Assembly: GCF_021650705.1 (NCBI RefSeq)
Contig: NZ_CP087138.1
Span: 3,162,001-3,226,000 of the forward strand
Source: Pseudomonas sp. KNUC1026
GTDB taxonomy: Bacteria; Pseudomonadota; Gammaproteobacteria; Pseudomonadales; Pseudomonadaceae
Direction: 5' to 3'
Length of the DNA stretch: 64,000 bases
Shown: positions 54,962 to 64,000 of the stretch, one piece after another
How the letters are laid out: every line of letters starts with the position of its first letter
Position numbering within the stretch: position 1 is the stretch's first letter
Made by a program: the position numbers and the translations under genes
Notes under the pieces: generated by a model
The model's database searches: none
Told to the model about the DNA's origin: nothing
Seen by the model: only the letters and a program-made list of their open reading frames with translations

Positions 54962-55105
54962 TAACGTTCTCAGGGCGGGGTGCGATTCCCCACCGGCGGT
55001 AATGGCGCACAACGCCTAGCCCGCGAGCGCTTCCCACACGGGGAGGTCAGCAGACCCGGTGCGATTCCGGGGCCGACGGTCATAGTCCGGATGAAGAGAG
55101 AACGG
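54962..55105 (+). promoter_or_regulatory. FMN riboswitch (RFN element)
   Basis: All conserved RFN blocks are present in order: 'cagggcggggtgcgattccc', caccggcggtaat, agcccgcgagcg, ggtcagcagacccggt, 'ccgacggtcatagtccggat' and gagagaac. The flanking gttctc/gagagaac pair closes P1. Downstream, the arms cctgtttcat (55162) and atgaacagg (55174) can form a hairpin covering the ribosome site of ribH (aggag), so FMN probably represses translation. Confidence 0.96.
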
Positions 55106-55191
55106 GATTCACGCCCAAGGGCCGCCCGCGCGTACCCTTAAGATCCCCTTCGATCCGATGCCCTGTTTCATTTATGAACAGGAGATTCGCC

Positions 55192-55693
55192 ATGCAACCC
55201 GTTTCATTCGACAGCAAGCACCACGAGCGCATCGCTTTCGTGCAGGCCTGTTGGCACAAAGATATCGTCGACCAGGCGCGTTTGGGCTTCATCGCCGAAA
55301 TGGCTCAGTTGGGTTATCAGGAACAGGACATCGACTTCTTCGAAGTCGGCGGTGCCTACGAAATCCCGCTGCACGCGAAACTGCTGGCCAAGAGCGGCCG
55401 CTACGCAGGTGTCATCGGCGCCGCATTGGTGGTCGACGGCGGCATCTACCGCCACGACTTCGTGGCGCAGACCGTGGTCGGCGCCCTGATGCAGGTGCAG
55501 ATTGGAAACCGAGGTGCCGATGTTTTCGGTAGTGCTCACCCCGCATCACTTCCATGACGGCAAGGAGCACCACGATTACTTCTTCCGCCACTTCGAGCTC
55601 AAAGGCCAGGAAGCGGCACGCACCTGCGCCGATACACTCGCCAAGGTGCGCAGCCTGCGCCGCCTGAGCGCGCCTCAGAAAGTCGCCGTCTGA
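55192..55693 (+). CDS. ribH: 6,7-dimethyl-8-ribityllumazine synthase (frame broken once)
   Basis: RibH makes the lumazine precursor of riboflavin. The N-terminal part reads 'RIAFVQACWHKDIVDQARLG' and 'FFEVGGAYEIPLHAKLLAKS'; the catalytic His segment is 'IYRHDFVAQTVVGALMQVQ'. The frame breaks at 55504, where CAGATTGGAAACC has one extra G before 'ETEVPMFSVVLTPHHFHD'. The corrected length is about 167 residues. The sequence is of the RibH2 (decameric) type and is not part of the main rib operon. It is directly controlled by the riboswitch. A hairpin near the start supports this. Confidence 0.9.
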
Positions 55694-55733
55694 TCAGGAC
55701 AGCCGCCCGTTGCACGTCGATCTTCAAGGCTTT

Positions 55734-55838
55734 GTCGCCCGTTACACGGCGTCCGGCCAGCCGGCCTCCCACTTGATTGAAGGGCTCTGCCGAGCCTAGG
55801 TGGGAGGCCGGCTTGCCGGACGCCGTGTAACGGGCGAC
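55734..55838. repeat. 105-bp near-perfect inverted repeat
   Basis: Arms of 39 bp (55734-55772 and 55800-55838) are complementary with a single mismatch. The 27-base loop contains an inner hairpin ggctc-tgcc-gagcc. The inner part gtgggaggccggc...gccgg resembles the core of Pseudomonas REP elements, so this may be a REP doublet. The outer part is the 14-bp unit found in tandem at 15015. It lies between the convergent ends of ribH and astE and might also end transcription. Confidence 0.9.
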
Positions 55839-55871
55839 GTGTAACGGACGCCGCGTATCAAGCGACGTACA
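55820..55871. repeat. Tandem 14-bp repeats at the hairpin's right arm
   Basis: Units start at 55820 (ACGCCGTGTAACGG, exact), 55834 (GCGACGTGTAACGG), 55848 (ACGCCGCGTATCAA) and 55862 (GCGACGTACA, partial). The first equals the consensus of the array at 15015, 40 kb away. Confidence 0.75.
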
Positions 55872-55889
55872 GGCCTCACCCACACTGAA

Positions 55890-56867
55890 TCACAACGGCA
55901 CCACCACCAACCCCGCGCGCATGCCATTGCGCACCCGCGCGCTGGGTAACACCAACCGCTCGCCCTGCTCTTCTACCAGCCAACGCGTGGCCTCATCGAC
56001 TGCCAGCAACGTGCCCCGAGGCAGCTCGCTGAAATGCTCGATGCCCTCGCCCAGGCGCCACTGGAAAGCGTCGCTGTGCTTGACGATCTCCCGCACTACG
56101 CGAAAAGGTTGCAGCTCATCAGCCAGCGACTCGTCCGGCAGTGCGCCCTCGCCCTGGATCAGCCCGCGCAGGCGTTGTTCGAGCGCTGTGTAAAACCCGT
56201 GGCTGGCTGGCAGGTTGCCCATTTCGAGATTGAACGCATCCACCCCCAGATGCTGCCGGCTGTAACCACTGAAGGTCGGAACCTCGGCGCGGTGATAGAG
56301 CACCCCGCGCATGCCCAGGGTTGCCAACCGCGCCAGTTGCGCACGCGAAGGGCTTGCACTCTCATGCCATGGAGAGATCGCGAACGGGCCAATGGCCGAA
56401 GCGCGTACCGAGGTGTGCAGATCGTAATGCAGCCGCGCTCGCCCTGGCTGAGCAAAGAAGGCATCGGCCAACCGCTCCAGCTCACCGGCACGAATCGCAT
56501 CCGGCCCGGACGATAGCTCATGGCCGCCGCAGAACAGGCGATTGAGATCCTGCTCCAGATAGCGGCCGCCGCGGCGCAACGCACCCGGGCTACCGAACAG
56601 GAAAAGTACCCGCGCGCGAGGCTGCAGCTCGCCCCGGGCGATGGCGTGAATCAATTCGTCGAGCAAAGCCACCGGTACGGTTTCATTGCCGTGCAGCCCT
56701 GCCGACAGCAACAGATCGAGCCCGCAGTCACGGGCGACCGAGGGCGTCACCTCCAGTGCCCCCTCGGCCAGCCAGCGCAAGCGGGTGCCGGCAACGGTCA
56801 TCTGGGTTTGCTGCGCAGGCTCCCGGCCCGCCAGCGTCAGTTCAAGCAGCTTGCCGAGTGAAAGCAT
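55890..56867 (-). CDS. astE: Succinylglutamate desuccinylase
   Basis: AstE/AruE releases succinate and glutamate from N-succinylglutamate, the last step of the AST pathway. The 325 residues form a zinc hydrolase: 'SAGLHGNETVPVALLDELI' (HxxE ligands), 'YLEQDLNRLFCGG', 'YDLHTSVRASAIGPF' (third ligand His) and 'AFNLEMGNLPASHGF' (catalytic Glu region). The ATG at 56867 has aagga upstream. It is the last gene of the aru cluster. Its 5' end overlaps the 3' end of the preceding ORF by 31 bases. Confidence 0.94.
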   Translation of the reverse strand: MLSLGKLLELTLAGREPAQQTQMTVAGTRLRWLAEGALEVTPSVARDCGLDLLLSAGLHGNETVPVALLDELIHAIARGELQPRARVLFLFGSPGALRRGGRYLEQDLNRLFCGGHELSSGPDAIRAGELERLADAFFAQPGRARLHYDLHTSVRASAIGPFAISPWHESASPSRAQLARLATLGMRGVLYHRAEVPTFSGYSRQHLGVDAFNLEMGNLPASHGFYTALEQRLRGLIQGEGALPDESLADELQPFRVVREIVKHSDAFQWRLGEGIEHFSELPRGTLLAVDEATRWLVEEQGERLVLPSARVRNGMRAGLVVVPL

Positions 56868-57202
56868 CGGGCGAATCCTTGTGCCGGTAAGCCGGAGGAA
56901 CCGGTCAGCTGATGGTGGCCGCAGTCAGGGCCATGCACATGCCCATCTTCGTCATCGTCACCGGCGTCGGCAGGTTCCATCTCCAACTGCAGGCTCACAA
57001 GGTTGGTCGCCATCGGGCGCAGCACCAGATTGGCATATTCGGTATCGCCGTCCTCGACGTCGACCCCGATCAGCAACTGGCCGCTGCCATCCTGCTGAAT
57101 CCACAACTCCTTGCCCTGCCACACCACCGCCATGCGCGTGCAGGAGGTTTCCAACTGGGTACCGTCGTCGTCTTCGAGGATCAGGCGCAGTGCATCAGCC
57201 AT
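56837..57202 (-). CDS. Conserved protein of the aru cluster, function unknown
   Basis: This is a 121-residue acidic protein starting 'MADALRLILEDDDGTQLETS'. The core 'QGKELWIQQDGSGQLLIGVD' and the acidic/histidine stretch 'DDDEDGHVHGPDCGHH' match the hypothetical protein found between aruB and aruE in Pseudomonas (PA0900 position). The His/Cys end could bind a metal. The last 27 residues ('QLTGSSGLPAQGF...') seem not to belong to the family and run into astE; a frame break near 56912 may be hiding an earlier stop. Confidence 0.75.
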   Translation of the reverse strand: MADALRLILEDDDGTQLETSCTRMAVVWQGKELWIQQDGSGQLLIGVDVEDGDTEYANLVLRPMATNLVSLQLEMEPADAGDDDEDGHVHGPDCGHHQLTGSSGLPAQGFARCFHSASCLN

Positions 57203-57220
57203 GTGTTCGTTCCCTTCTGG

Positions 57221-58561
57221 TCATCGTTGAAAGGGATAGACCGACCCGATCCCCAGGATCGTGGTCAGCTCATCCAGCGCGGTTCGGCATTCTTGCAGCA
57301 ACTGAGGGTCGGCCAGGTCCGCTTCGCTCAGGCGATCACGGTAATGGCGCTGCACCCAGAGGTCGAGCCGCTCATGCAATTGCGCGGTCATCATAACCCC
57401 TGGCGTGACCGCTGCCAGCTCCTTCTCGTTGAGCACCACACGCAGGCGCAGGCACGCCGGGCCACCGCCATTGCGCATGCTCTGCTTGAGGTCAAAGGGC
57501 AGCACCCGGGTGATTGGCCCGCCACTGGCGAGCAACTGCTGCAGGTAACGCCATACACCGGCGTGCTGGCGGCACTCCTCGGGCACCAGCAGGCACATGC
57601 CGCCCTCGGGCAAGGTCAGCAATTGGCTGTTGAACAGGTAGAGCGCACCGCGTCTTCCACAGAGACCTGATCGCCCAGCACGCTGATGGCGTGCAACTGC
57701 CCACCGCGCAAGGCCAGCCGAGCCCGTAGTGCTTCCATTACACGCTCGCTGTCGACGAACGCCTGTTCGTGATGCAGCAGCACGGGGCCATTGGCCACCG
57801 CGATCACATCGTTATGGAACACGCCCTGGTCGATTACATGCGGGTTCTGCTGAGCGAACACCACAGCAGCCCCATCCAGGCCGTGCAGGCGGGCCACGGC
57901 CTGGGAGGCCTCAAGCGTCTGGCGTGCGGGATAGTGCAGGGGCGAGGGTTTACGCCCGTCATAGGCACTGCGGCCATACACGAACAGCTCCACACCCGGG
58001 CTGGCATGGCTGGCGCACAATCGGCCGTGGTTGGCCGCGCCTTCGTCACCGAACGCCTGCACAGCAGGCAGCGCCGGGTGGTGAGCGAAATGTGCCGGGT
58101 CGTTGAACATGGCCTCCAGCAAGCGGCTGGTGGTGCTGTGCTCAAGGCTGCGATGGAACTTGCAATTGAGGTTGGCAGCGGTGAAGTGCACGCGGCCATC
58201 CGCCGTGTCGGAACTCGGGCTTACCGTGGCAGCGTTCGCCACCCACATGCTCGACGCCGAACTGCTGGCCACGAGCAACGGCAAAGCCTGGCGTGCGGCT
58301 TTTTCGATCACCTGAGCGTCGCTGCCGGCAAAGCCCAGCCTGCGCAGCGCCGCAACGTCCGGGCGTTCCTGCGGCGGGATCACGCCTTGGTGCAAACCCA
58401 TGTCCATCAGCGCCTTCATTTTCGAAAGGCCCTGGCGCGCAGCTTCGCGCGGGTTCGCCACGGCCTGGCCATTGCTCTGCGAGGCCAGGTTGCCCCACGA
58501 CAAGCCACCGTAATTGTGCGTCGGCCCCACCAGGCCATCAAAATTGACTTCGAACGCTCTC
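57221..58561 (-). CDS. astB: N-succinylarginine dihydrolase (frame broken once)
   Basis: AstB/AruB hydrolyses N-succinylarginine to succinylornithine, CO2 and ammonia. The N-terminal part has '[19 protein letters not shown]'; other blocks are '[16 protein letters not shown]' and '[20 protein letters not shown]' (His and Glu/Asp of the guanidine-modifying fold); the Cys site is in '[14 protein letters not shown]'. The frame breaks near 57640 (GCGCTCTACCTG, one base short in '[10 protein letters not shown]'). The corrected length is about 447 residues. Its start lies only 65 bases after the aruG stop. Confidence 0.94.
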
Positions 58562-58626
58562 ATCGGCGCGGCTCCGAGCTTCACTCTCATCAGGCGGCAG
58601 GCTCTGGTGGCCCGCTCGCCGGGTAT

Positions 58627-59643
58627 TCAGCCCGCCAGCGGCACAGCACGCACCTGGTCGCCCGGGTACAGGCGCAGGCGCTGGGCGGTGGCCGGGTCGA
58701 CCACCAGGGTACCGGCGGCCACGCGCGCCGGGGCCGCGACGATGCGGCACTCTTCGCGCAGGCGGTTATGGATCAGATAAGGCGCCGCGCTCTCACCTGC
58801 GGTGCCCACTGCCAGGATCAATACCTGGCTGTCTCGTACCGCGCGAATGCGCGCGGTTTCGCACTCAACTGCTGGGCCTGCGTCGAAGATGTCGACATAA
58901 CCCTGGTAGCTGAAGCCTTCGGCCTCCAGCATCGCCAGCGCCGGTTCCGATTCGGGATGCACCCGGCCGATCACTGCGCGCGCCGCGTCCGAAAGGAAAC
59001 AGGTGTAGAGCGGAAACTTGGGCATCAGCTCGGCGATGAACGCACGGTTGCCGACACCTGTGAGGTAGTCGGCCTGGCTGAACTCCATCCTGAAAAAATG
59101 CCGGCCAAGGCTCTCCCAGAACGGCGAGCGACCGGTTTCATCGCTCATGCCGCGCATTTCGGCCATCACGCGGCGCCCGAACAGCTCGGGGTATTGCGCC
59201 ATGAACAGCAACCGAGCCTTCGCCAGCAGTCGGCCATTGAGGCCTGTGCGCATGTCCTGGCGCAGGAACAGCGAGCACAGCTCGGAGTTGCCGGTCAGGT
59301 CGTTGGCCAGGAACAGCGTAGGGATTTCACGGTAGATGTCGAGCTCGCGCGAGGCATTGACGGTCAGCCCCACGCGGTAGTTGTACCAGGGCTCCCGCTG
59401 GCCGACTGCGGCGATGATGCCGCTGATGCCGACCACCTTACCGCTGTCGCTTTCCAGCACGAACAGGTAGTCGGCATCGGCGCGCTCAGCCTCGCCGCGG
59501 AAGGCTTTTTCAGCCGCAGCCACACGCTCGGCCAACCGCGTTTCGTTAGGCGGCAAGGTGGTCAGGCCAGTGCCGGCGCCGGCCCCGTGGGCCAACTCGA
59601 TCAGCGCTGGCAGGTCACTGCCGCGCACAGGGCGAACGATCAT
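58627..59643 (-). CDS. aruG: Arginine/ornithine N-succinyltransferase, beta subunit
   Basis: AruG forms a complex with AruF that moves succinyl from succinyl-CoA to arginine, the first step of the AST pathway. The 338 residues start 'MIVRPVRGSDLPALIELAHG' and have the conserved 'RVGLTVNASRELDIYREIPT', 'ELCSLFLRQDMRTGLNGRLL' and 'GRVHPESEPALAMLEAEGF'. It is a paralogue of the preceding aruF. In other Pseudomonas the next gene is aruD; here it is aruB. Confidence 0.94.
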   Translation of the reverse strand: MIVRPVRGSDLPALIELAHGAGAGTGLTTLPPNETRLAERVAAAEKAFRGEAERADADYLFVLESDSGKVVGISGIIAAVGQREPWYNYRVGLTVNASRELDIYREIPTLFLANDLTGNSELCSLFLRQDMRTGLNGRLLAKARLLFMAQYPELFGRRVMAEMRGMSDETGRSPFWESLGRHFFRMEFSQADYLTGVGNRAFIAELMPKFPLYTCFLSDAARAVIGRVHPESEPALAMLEAEGFSYQGYVDIFDAGPAVECETARIRAVRDSQVLILAVGTAGESAAPYLIHNRLREECRIVAAPARVAAGTLVVDPATAQRLRLYPGDQVRAVPLAG

Positions 59644-59673
59644 GCTTTCTCCTAAGGCTGCCCGGCGAGGGTC

Positions 59674-60693
59674 TCAAACCGGTATCAGGCGCACGCTGGC
59701 GCCATCGCTTACATTCAGCGCTTGGGCCTGGGCCGCGCTCAGGGTCAAGGGCTGGCCAGGTGCCCAGTCCAGTGTCAGCATCACCGCGCGATAATCCTGC
59801 AACTGCTCGTTGCTGAGCAAGTAAGGCCGCCCGTGGCTCGGCTCGCCCTCACCCAGCCGCACCGCCACCAGGCGGCTTTGGGCAATCGAGCGGATGCCAG
59901 ACACCCGCGCGTTAAGAGTAGGGCCGCCGTCGAAGATGTCGATGTAGTGGTCGGTCTCGAAACCTTCGCGCATAAGGATATCGAAGGTCACCTGCGCGCG
60001 CGGGTGCACCTGGCCCATGGCTTCCTGGGCAGTGTCGGGGAGCAGCGGCACGTAGATGGGATAGTGCGGCATCAGCTCGGCGATGAAGGTACGGCTGTTG
60101 AGCCCGCACAGCCGTTCGGCCTCGGCATAGCTGATGTTGAAGAAGTTGCGCCCTACCGCATTCCAGAACGGTGAGTCACCGTTTTCGTCGCTGTAGCCGA
60201 CGATCTCGGTCACCACCGATTCGGCGAAGCGTTCCGGGTGCCCGGCCATGAACAGCAGGCGCGCGCGAGAGTTGAGCTCGGCCCACGCGCTGCGCACCAG
60301 TTCCGGCACTACATAGAAGCTGGTCAGCAGGCTGTTGCCGGTCAGGTCATGGCAGGGCGAAAGCACGTGGATCTTGTTGTGGATCGCCAGCTCCCGCGAC
60401 GCGTGCACGAAAGTCTCGTTGCGAAAGCTGTAGAACGGCTCGCTGTACCCGGCCGACGCCACGATGGCGGAACAGCCCATCGAACGAGCGGTGGCGAGGT
60501 CCTCGAGCACGAAGAAGTAGGTTTCCTCGCCATTGAACATCACCTCAGCAGCGAATGAAGATTCCGACGCAGCGATCTTGTCGGCCAGGCGCTGGGCATC
60601 GTTGGGCAAGGACGTGACGCCGATAGGGCTGTCAGCCGCCAGCCGCTGCACCTCCTGAAGGTCCGCCATTCGCGCAGGGCGCATCACCAGCAT
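59674..60693 (-). CDS. aruF: Arginine/ornithine N-succinyltransferase, alpha subunit
   Basis: This 339-residue subunit is the AruG partner. It starts 'MLVMRPARMADLQEVQRLAA' with aggag upstream (ATG at 60693) and has 'HASRELAIHNKIHVLSPCHD', 'RLCGLNSRTFIAELMPHYPI' and 'GQVHPRAQVTFDILMREGFE', mirroring the AruG blocks. It follows aruC with about 58 bases between them, within the same operon. Confidence 0.94.
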   Translation of the reverse strand: MLVMRPARMADLQEVQRLAADSPIGVTSLPNDAQRLADKIAASESSFAAEVMFNGEETYFFVLEDLATARSMGCSAIVASAGYSEPFYSFRNETFVHASRELAIHNKIHVLSPCHDLTGNSLLTSFYVVPELVRSAWAELNSRARLLFMAGHPERFAESVVTEIVGYSDENGDSPFWNAVGRNFFNISYAEAERLCGLNSRTFIAELMPHYPIYVPLLPDTAQEAMGQVHPRAQVTFDILMREGFETDHYIDIFDGGPTLNARVSGIRSIAQSRLVAVRLGEGEPSHGRPYLLSNEQLQDYRAVMLTLDWAPGQPLTLSAAQAQALNVSDGASVRLIPV

Positions 60694-60751
60694 CGTGCCA
60701 CTCCTAAGAAAACAAGGGTACAGGCCGGGGGCACGCCCCCGGCGCAAGGGC

Positions 60752-62073
<1,322 letters not shown>

Positions 62074-62103
62074 TTACAACCTGAACCCGTCACGCCCCGA
62101 GGC

Positions 62104-62119
62104 TTATATCCAGGCGACA
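62104..62119 (-). promoter_or_regulatory. ArgR box 2 of the aru operon
   Basis: On the minus strand TGTCGCctggatatAA fits the half-site consensus exactly. It lies 51 bases from box 1, about five helical turns, in the same orientation, consistent with cooperative binding. Confidence 0.7.
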
Positions 62120-62239
62120 TAAAACTACGGGAATGCGCAGTTTATACGTTGCCGAGGGCGTTTTGGAACGGGGTATTTCGAAGCGTGCTGGATTTACGTT
62201 GCGCACGCGCTGCACTTGCGCTGCACCCGCGCCGCACCC

Positions 62240-63397
62240 TCAATCCAGCACCACGTGCGGCAGGAAGCGGCTGCTGTCCTTGGTGATCAGGCTGTCGTCT
62301 TCTCGGATGCCGATACCGGCAGGCACATCCCCCACCACCCACGAACCGATCAGCGTGTAGCTGTCGCCAAAGCGAGGCAGTGGCGCCATGGCCTGCAGGA
62401 TGTAGGGGGCGTCGGTGTAAGGCCCGCTCTCCTCTACCCGCTGGCCCTGTTCGGTACAGAGTTCGATATTGGCGCCTTCGCGAGAGAAAAACGGCTTGCG
62501 TACCCGACCCTGCGCGACCGGCTTCGCGGGGGCCGGGTCGACGAACGCTGGCAGCAAATTCGGGTGGCCCTCGAAGAACCGCCACAGCAAGGGCAGGATC
62601 CCCTTGTTGCTGATGATCGCCTTCCAGGCTGGCTCGATGAACTGCGTGCCGCTGGCGGCCACTGCCTGGCCGAACGGCTCCTCGAAGATGTGCTCCCAGG
62701 CGTGCAGCTTGAATAGCCGGGTGATCGGCTCGCCCGCCAGATCAATGAAGCGGCCCTGGGTATCCAGCCCGATGTCCTGCAGGTCGATGTGGCGCGTGTC
62801 GATGCCGGCGTGCGCCGCCATGCGCCGGAGGAAGTCGGTGGTGCCGCGGTCCTCGCTGGAACCGGCGATGGCGGAGAACCACCAGGGGCTGGCGTTGCCG
62901 AAGGTCGCCAGCGCCCTCACCAGGTCCTCGGCAAGGGTATTGAACTGGTTGGCCTGCGCTGGCAGCTCGCCGCTGGCAATCTGCTCCTCGAGCCACAACA
63001 GCTGAATGGCGCCGGCCTCGAGCAATGAGGTCGGTGTGTCGTAGTTGGCCTCCAGCAGCTTGGCCGGGCCGCTACCGTTGTAGGAAAAATCGAAGCGCCC
63101 GTACAGATGCGGCTCGGCCCTGCGCCACGAGTCGCGCACCAGATCATGAAAAGCGGCGGGAATCGAAAGCTCGGTGAGCAACTGCTCGCTCTGAACGACA
63201 CGATCAACGACCTCCAGGCACATCTGATGCAACACCCGAGTGGGCGATTCCAGGTCATGCGTCACCTGCCGCTCGGTGAAGCGATAGTAGGCGCGCTCAT
63301 CCCAATAGCGCTCGCCGTCGAAGGTGTGAAAGCCAAAGCCCTGGGCTTCCACACGCGCCTGCCAGTTCGGGCGCTCGGCGATCCGGATCTTTTCCAT
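62240..63397 (-). CDS. ygiC: Glutathionylspermidine synthase-like ATP-grasp protein, YgiC family
   Basis: This ATP-grasp ligase of unknown substrate has 385 residues and is similar to the synthetase domain of glutathionylspermidine synthase, without the amidase half. Motifs include 'HLYGRFDFSYNGSGPAKLLE', 'NYDTPTSLLEAGAIQLLWLE', 'FIEPAWKAIISNKGILPLLW' and 'VVGDVPAGIGIREDDSLITK'. The ATG at 63397 overlaps the end of ygiB closely (TGAGCATG). The frame is intact. In other bacteria ygiB-ygiC form a two-gene unit; the product may modify an envelope peptide or polyamine, which is an inference. Confidence 0.9.
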   Translation of the reverse strand: MEKIRIAERPNWQARVEAQGFGFHTFDGERYWDERAYYRFTERQVTHDLESPTRVLHQMCLEVVDRVVQSEQLLTELSIPAAFHDLVRDSWRRAEPHLYGRFDFSYNGSGPAKLLEANYDTPTSLLEAGAIQLLWLEEQIASGELPAQANQFNTLAEDLVRALATFGNASPWWFSAIAGSSEDRGTTDFLRRMAAHAGIDTRHIDLQDIGLDTQGRFIDLAGEPITRLFKLHAWEHIFEEPFGQAVAASGTQFIEPAWKAIISNKGILPLLWRFFEGHPNLLPAFVDPAPAKPVAQGRVRKPFFSREGANIELCTEQGQRVEESGPYTDAPYILQAMAPLPRFGDSYTLIGSWVVGDVPAGIGIREDDSLITKDSSRFLPHVVLD

Positions 63398-63399
63398 GC

Positions 63400-64000
63400 T
63401 CAGCCGCCGGAGCTGAAGCCGCCCGGGTGGAGCTGCCCCAACCGCTGCGTGCGGTGGCGGAGCTGCCAAAGCCCCCACGCGATACCGCCGAACCGATCGA
63501 CTCGCTACGCCCGAGGGTCTGCGGCACGTAGCTGCCGGTGCTGCGCGCCTGGGTCGAGCGGCTGAAGGTCTGGCCGTTACCCGCCTGGCGCGACAGGGTG
63601 GAGGTCGAGTAACCGCCACTGCGATTGCGCATATCGTAGATGGGCTCGGAGTAATAGCGGTTGCCCCCGCCGCCGAGCATCTGCCCCAGCAGCAGCCCAG
63701 TGAGCATGCCGTTGCCACCATCACCGCCCTGGGCGCGCGCCTGTTCCGCGGCCTGCCGCGGTACGTCGCCCGACATCGCCAGCTCGAAACCACCCAGGCG
63801 AGGCACGTACGTGCCATCGGAGGTGACCTGGCAATAGCCAGGCACGAAGTCTTCGTCGCACGCGGCCTGGTCGTCATAGGTGGGCGCTATCTTGCGGTGG
63901 TCGTCCAACGCATGCATGTACGCGTTGGAGCACACATCTACTGGTACCTTGGCGTCCACACACTCCTGCACGGTCTTGAAATCCTTGCGCGCGGTGACAT
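63400..64000 (-). CDS. ygiB: YgiB/DUF1190 lipoprotein-like protein (5' end outside window, frame broken once)
   Basis: The visible 200 residues show the family core 'DAKVPVDVCSNAYMHALDDH', 'DFVPGYCQVTSDGTYVPRLG' and 'GLLLGQMLGGGGNRYYSEPI', followed by a Ser/Gly-rich, Arg-rich tail. The observed frame runs on into ygiC. Adding one base near 63424 (ACCCGGGCGG to ACCCCGGGCGG) gives an end 'GGFSSGG' and a stop at 63400-63402, just before the ygiC start, which is surely correct. The N-terminal signal and lipobox lie beyond the window. Function is unknown. Confidence 0.85.

Noticed and set aside
62154..62239. An arginine riboswitch or small gene between aruC and ygiC
   Set aside because: Apart from the two ArgR boxes the stretch has only short GC-rich repeats (gcgctgcac) and no frame with a ribosome site.

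Overview
The window is about 64 kb of GC-rich chromosome from a Pseudomonas, most likely the P. putida group. The evidence is gene content and order: apbC-metG-rnfB-nth, argG-motY-pyrC-rnt-bfd-bfr-grxD-argF, glpF-glpK, rsmA/csrA-lysC-alaS next to the aru/ast arginine-succinyltransferase cluster, Pseudomonas-type ArgR boxes and an FMN riboswitch before a lumazine synthase. No prophage, insertion sequence, integrase or CRISPR array was seen. This is core chromosome with a few small accessory patches.

Layout. 1-13.5 kb: two similar LacI-regulator/GudP-type MFS modules in inverted orientation flank cysS, glnS, ppiB-lpxH, greB, a GGDEF-EAL protein, an FNT channel and a hydrolase. 13.5-20.3 kb: a proline-rich small protein, dcd, a cold-shock protein, apbC, metG, rnfB-nth and a PA3496-type protein. 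20.3-24.1 kb: an orphan response regulator, an AT-rich gap with a small membrane protein, argG and motY. 24.2-34 kb: pyrC-rnt, bfd and bfr with matching iron-box-like motifs, grxD, argF with an ArgR box, an ABC ATPase, phzF, ybaK and glpFK. 34-40 kb: amidase, lipoprotein, puuD-like hydrolase and mmsA with a divergent LysR gene. 40-45 kb: a two-gene unit ending in a PIN-domain protein, tRNA-Ser, enoyl-CoA hydratase, plsC, corA and a glutamine amidotransferase. 45-50 kb: rraB, a QuiP-like acylase, alkB and a DUF998 protein. 50-55.7 kb: two tRNA-Arg, tRNA-Ser, csrA, lysC, alaS and riboswitch-ribH. 55.7-62.2 kb: a large repeat hairpin and the aru operon with two upstream ArgR boxes. 62.2-64 kb: ygiC and partial ygiB.

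The sequence carries many single-base insertions and deletions. By comparing reading frames I count about 32 frame breaks in 24 genes, including essential single-copy genes (cysS, alaS, plsC). Most lie at short homopolymers, so they look like sequencing or assembly errors. I give each such gene as one CDS and state where the frame breaks.

The points most worth following up are: aruD is missing from an otherwise complete aru operon; glpR and glpD are absent after glpK; an unrecognised gene precedes a PIN-domain protein in a toxin-antitoxin-like layout; a low-GC membrane-protein gene sits beside an orphan response regulator with repeated TTCCTAC motifs; a 14-bp tandem repeat recurs at two sites 40 kb apart, one fused to a 105-bp near-perfect hairpin; and an orphan terminator lies in an otherwise empty divergent gap.
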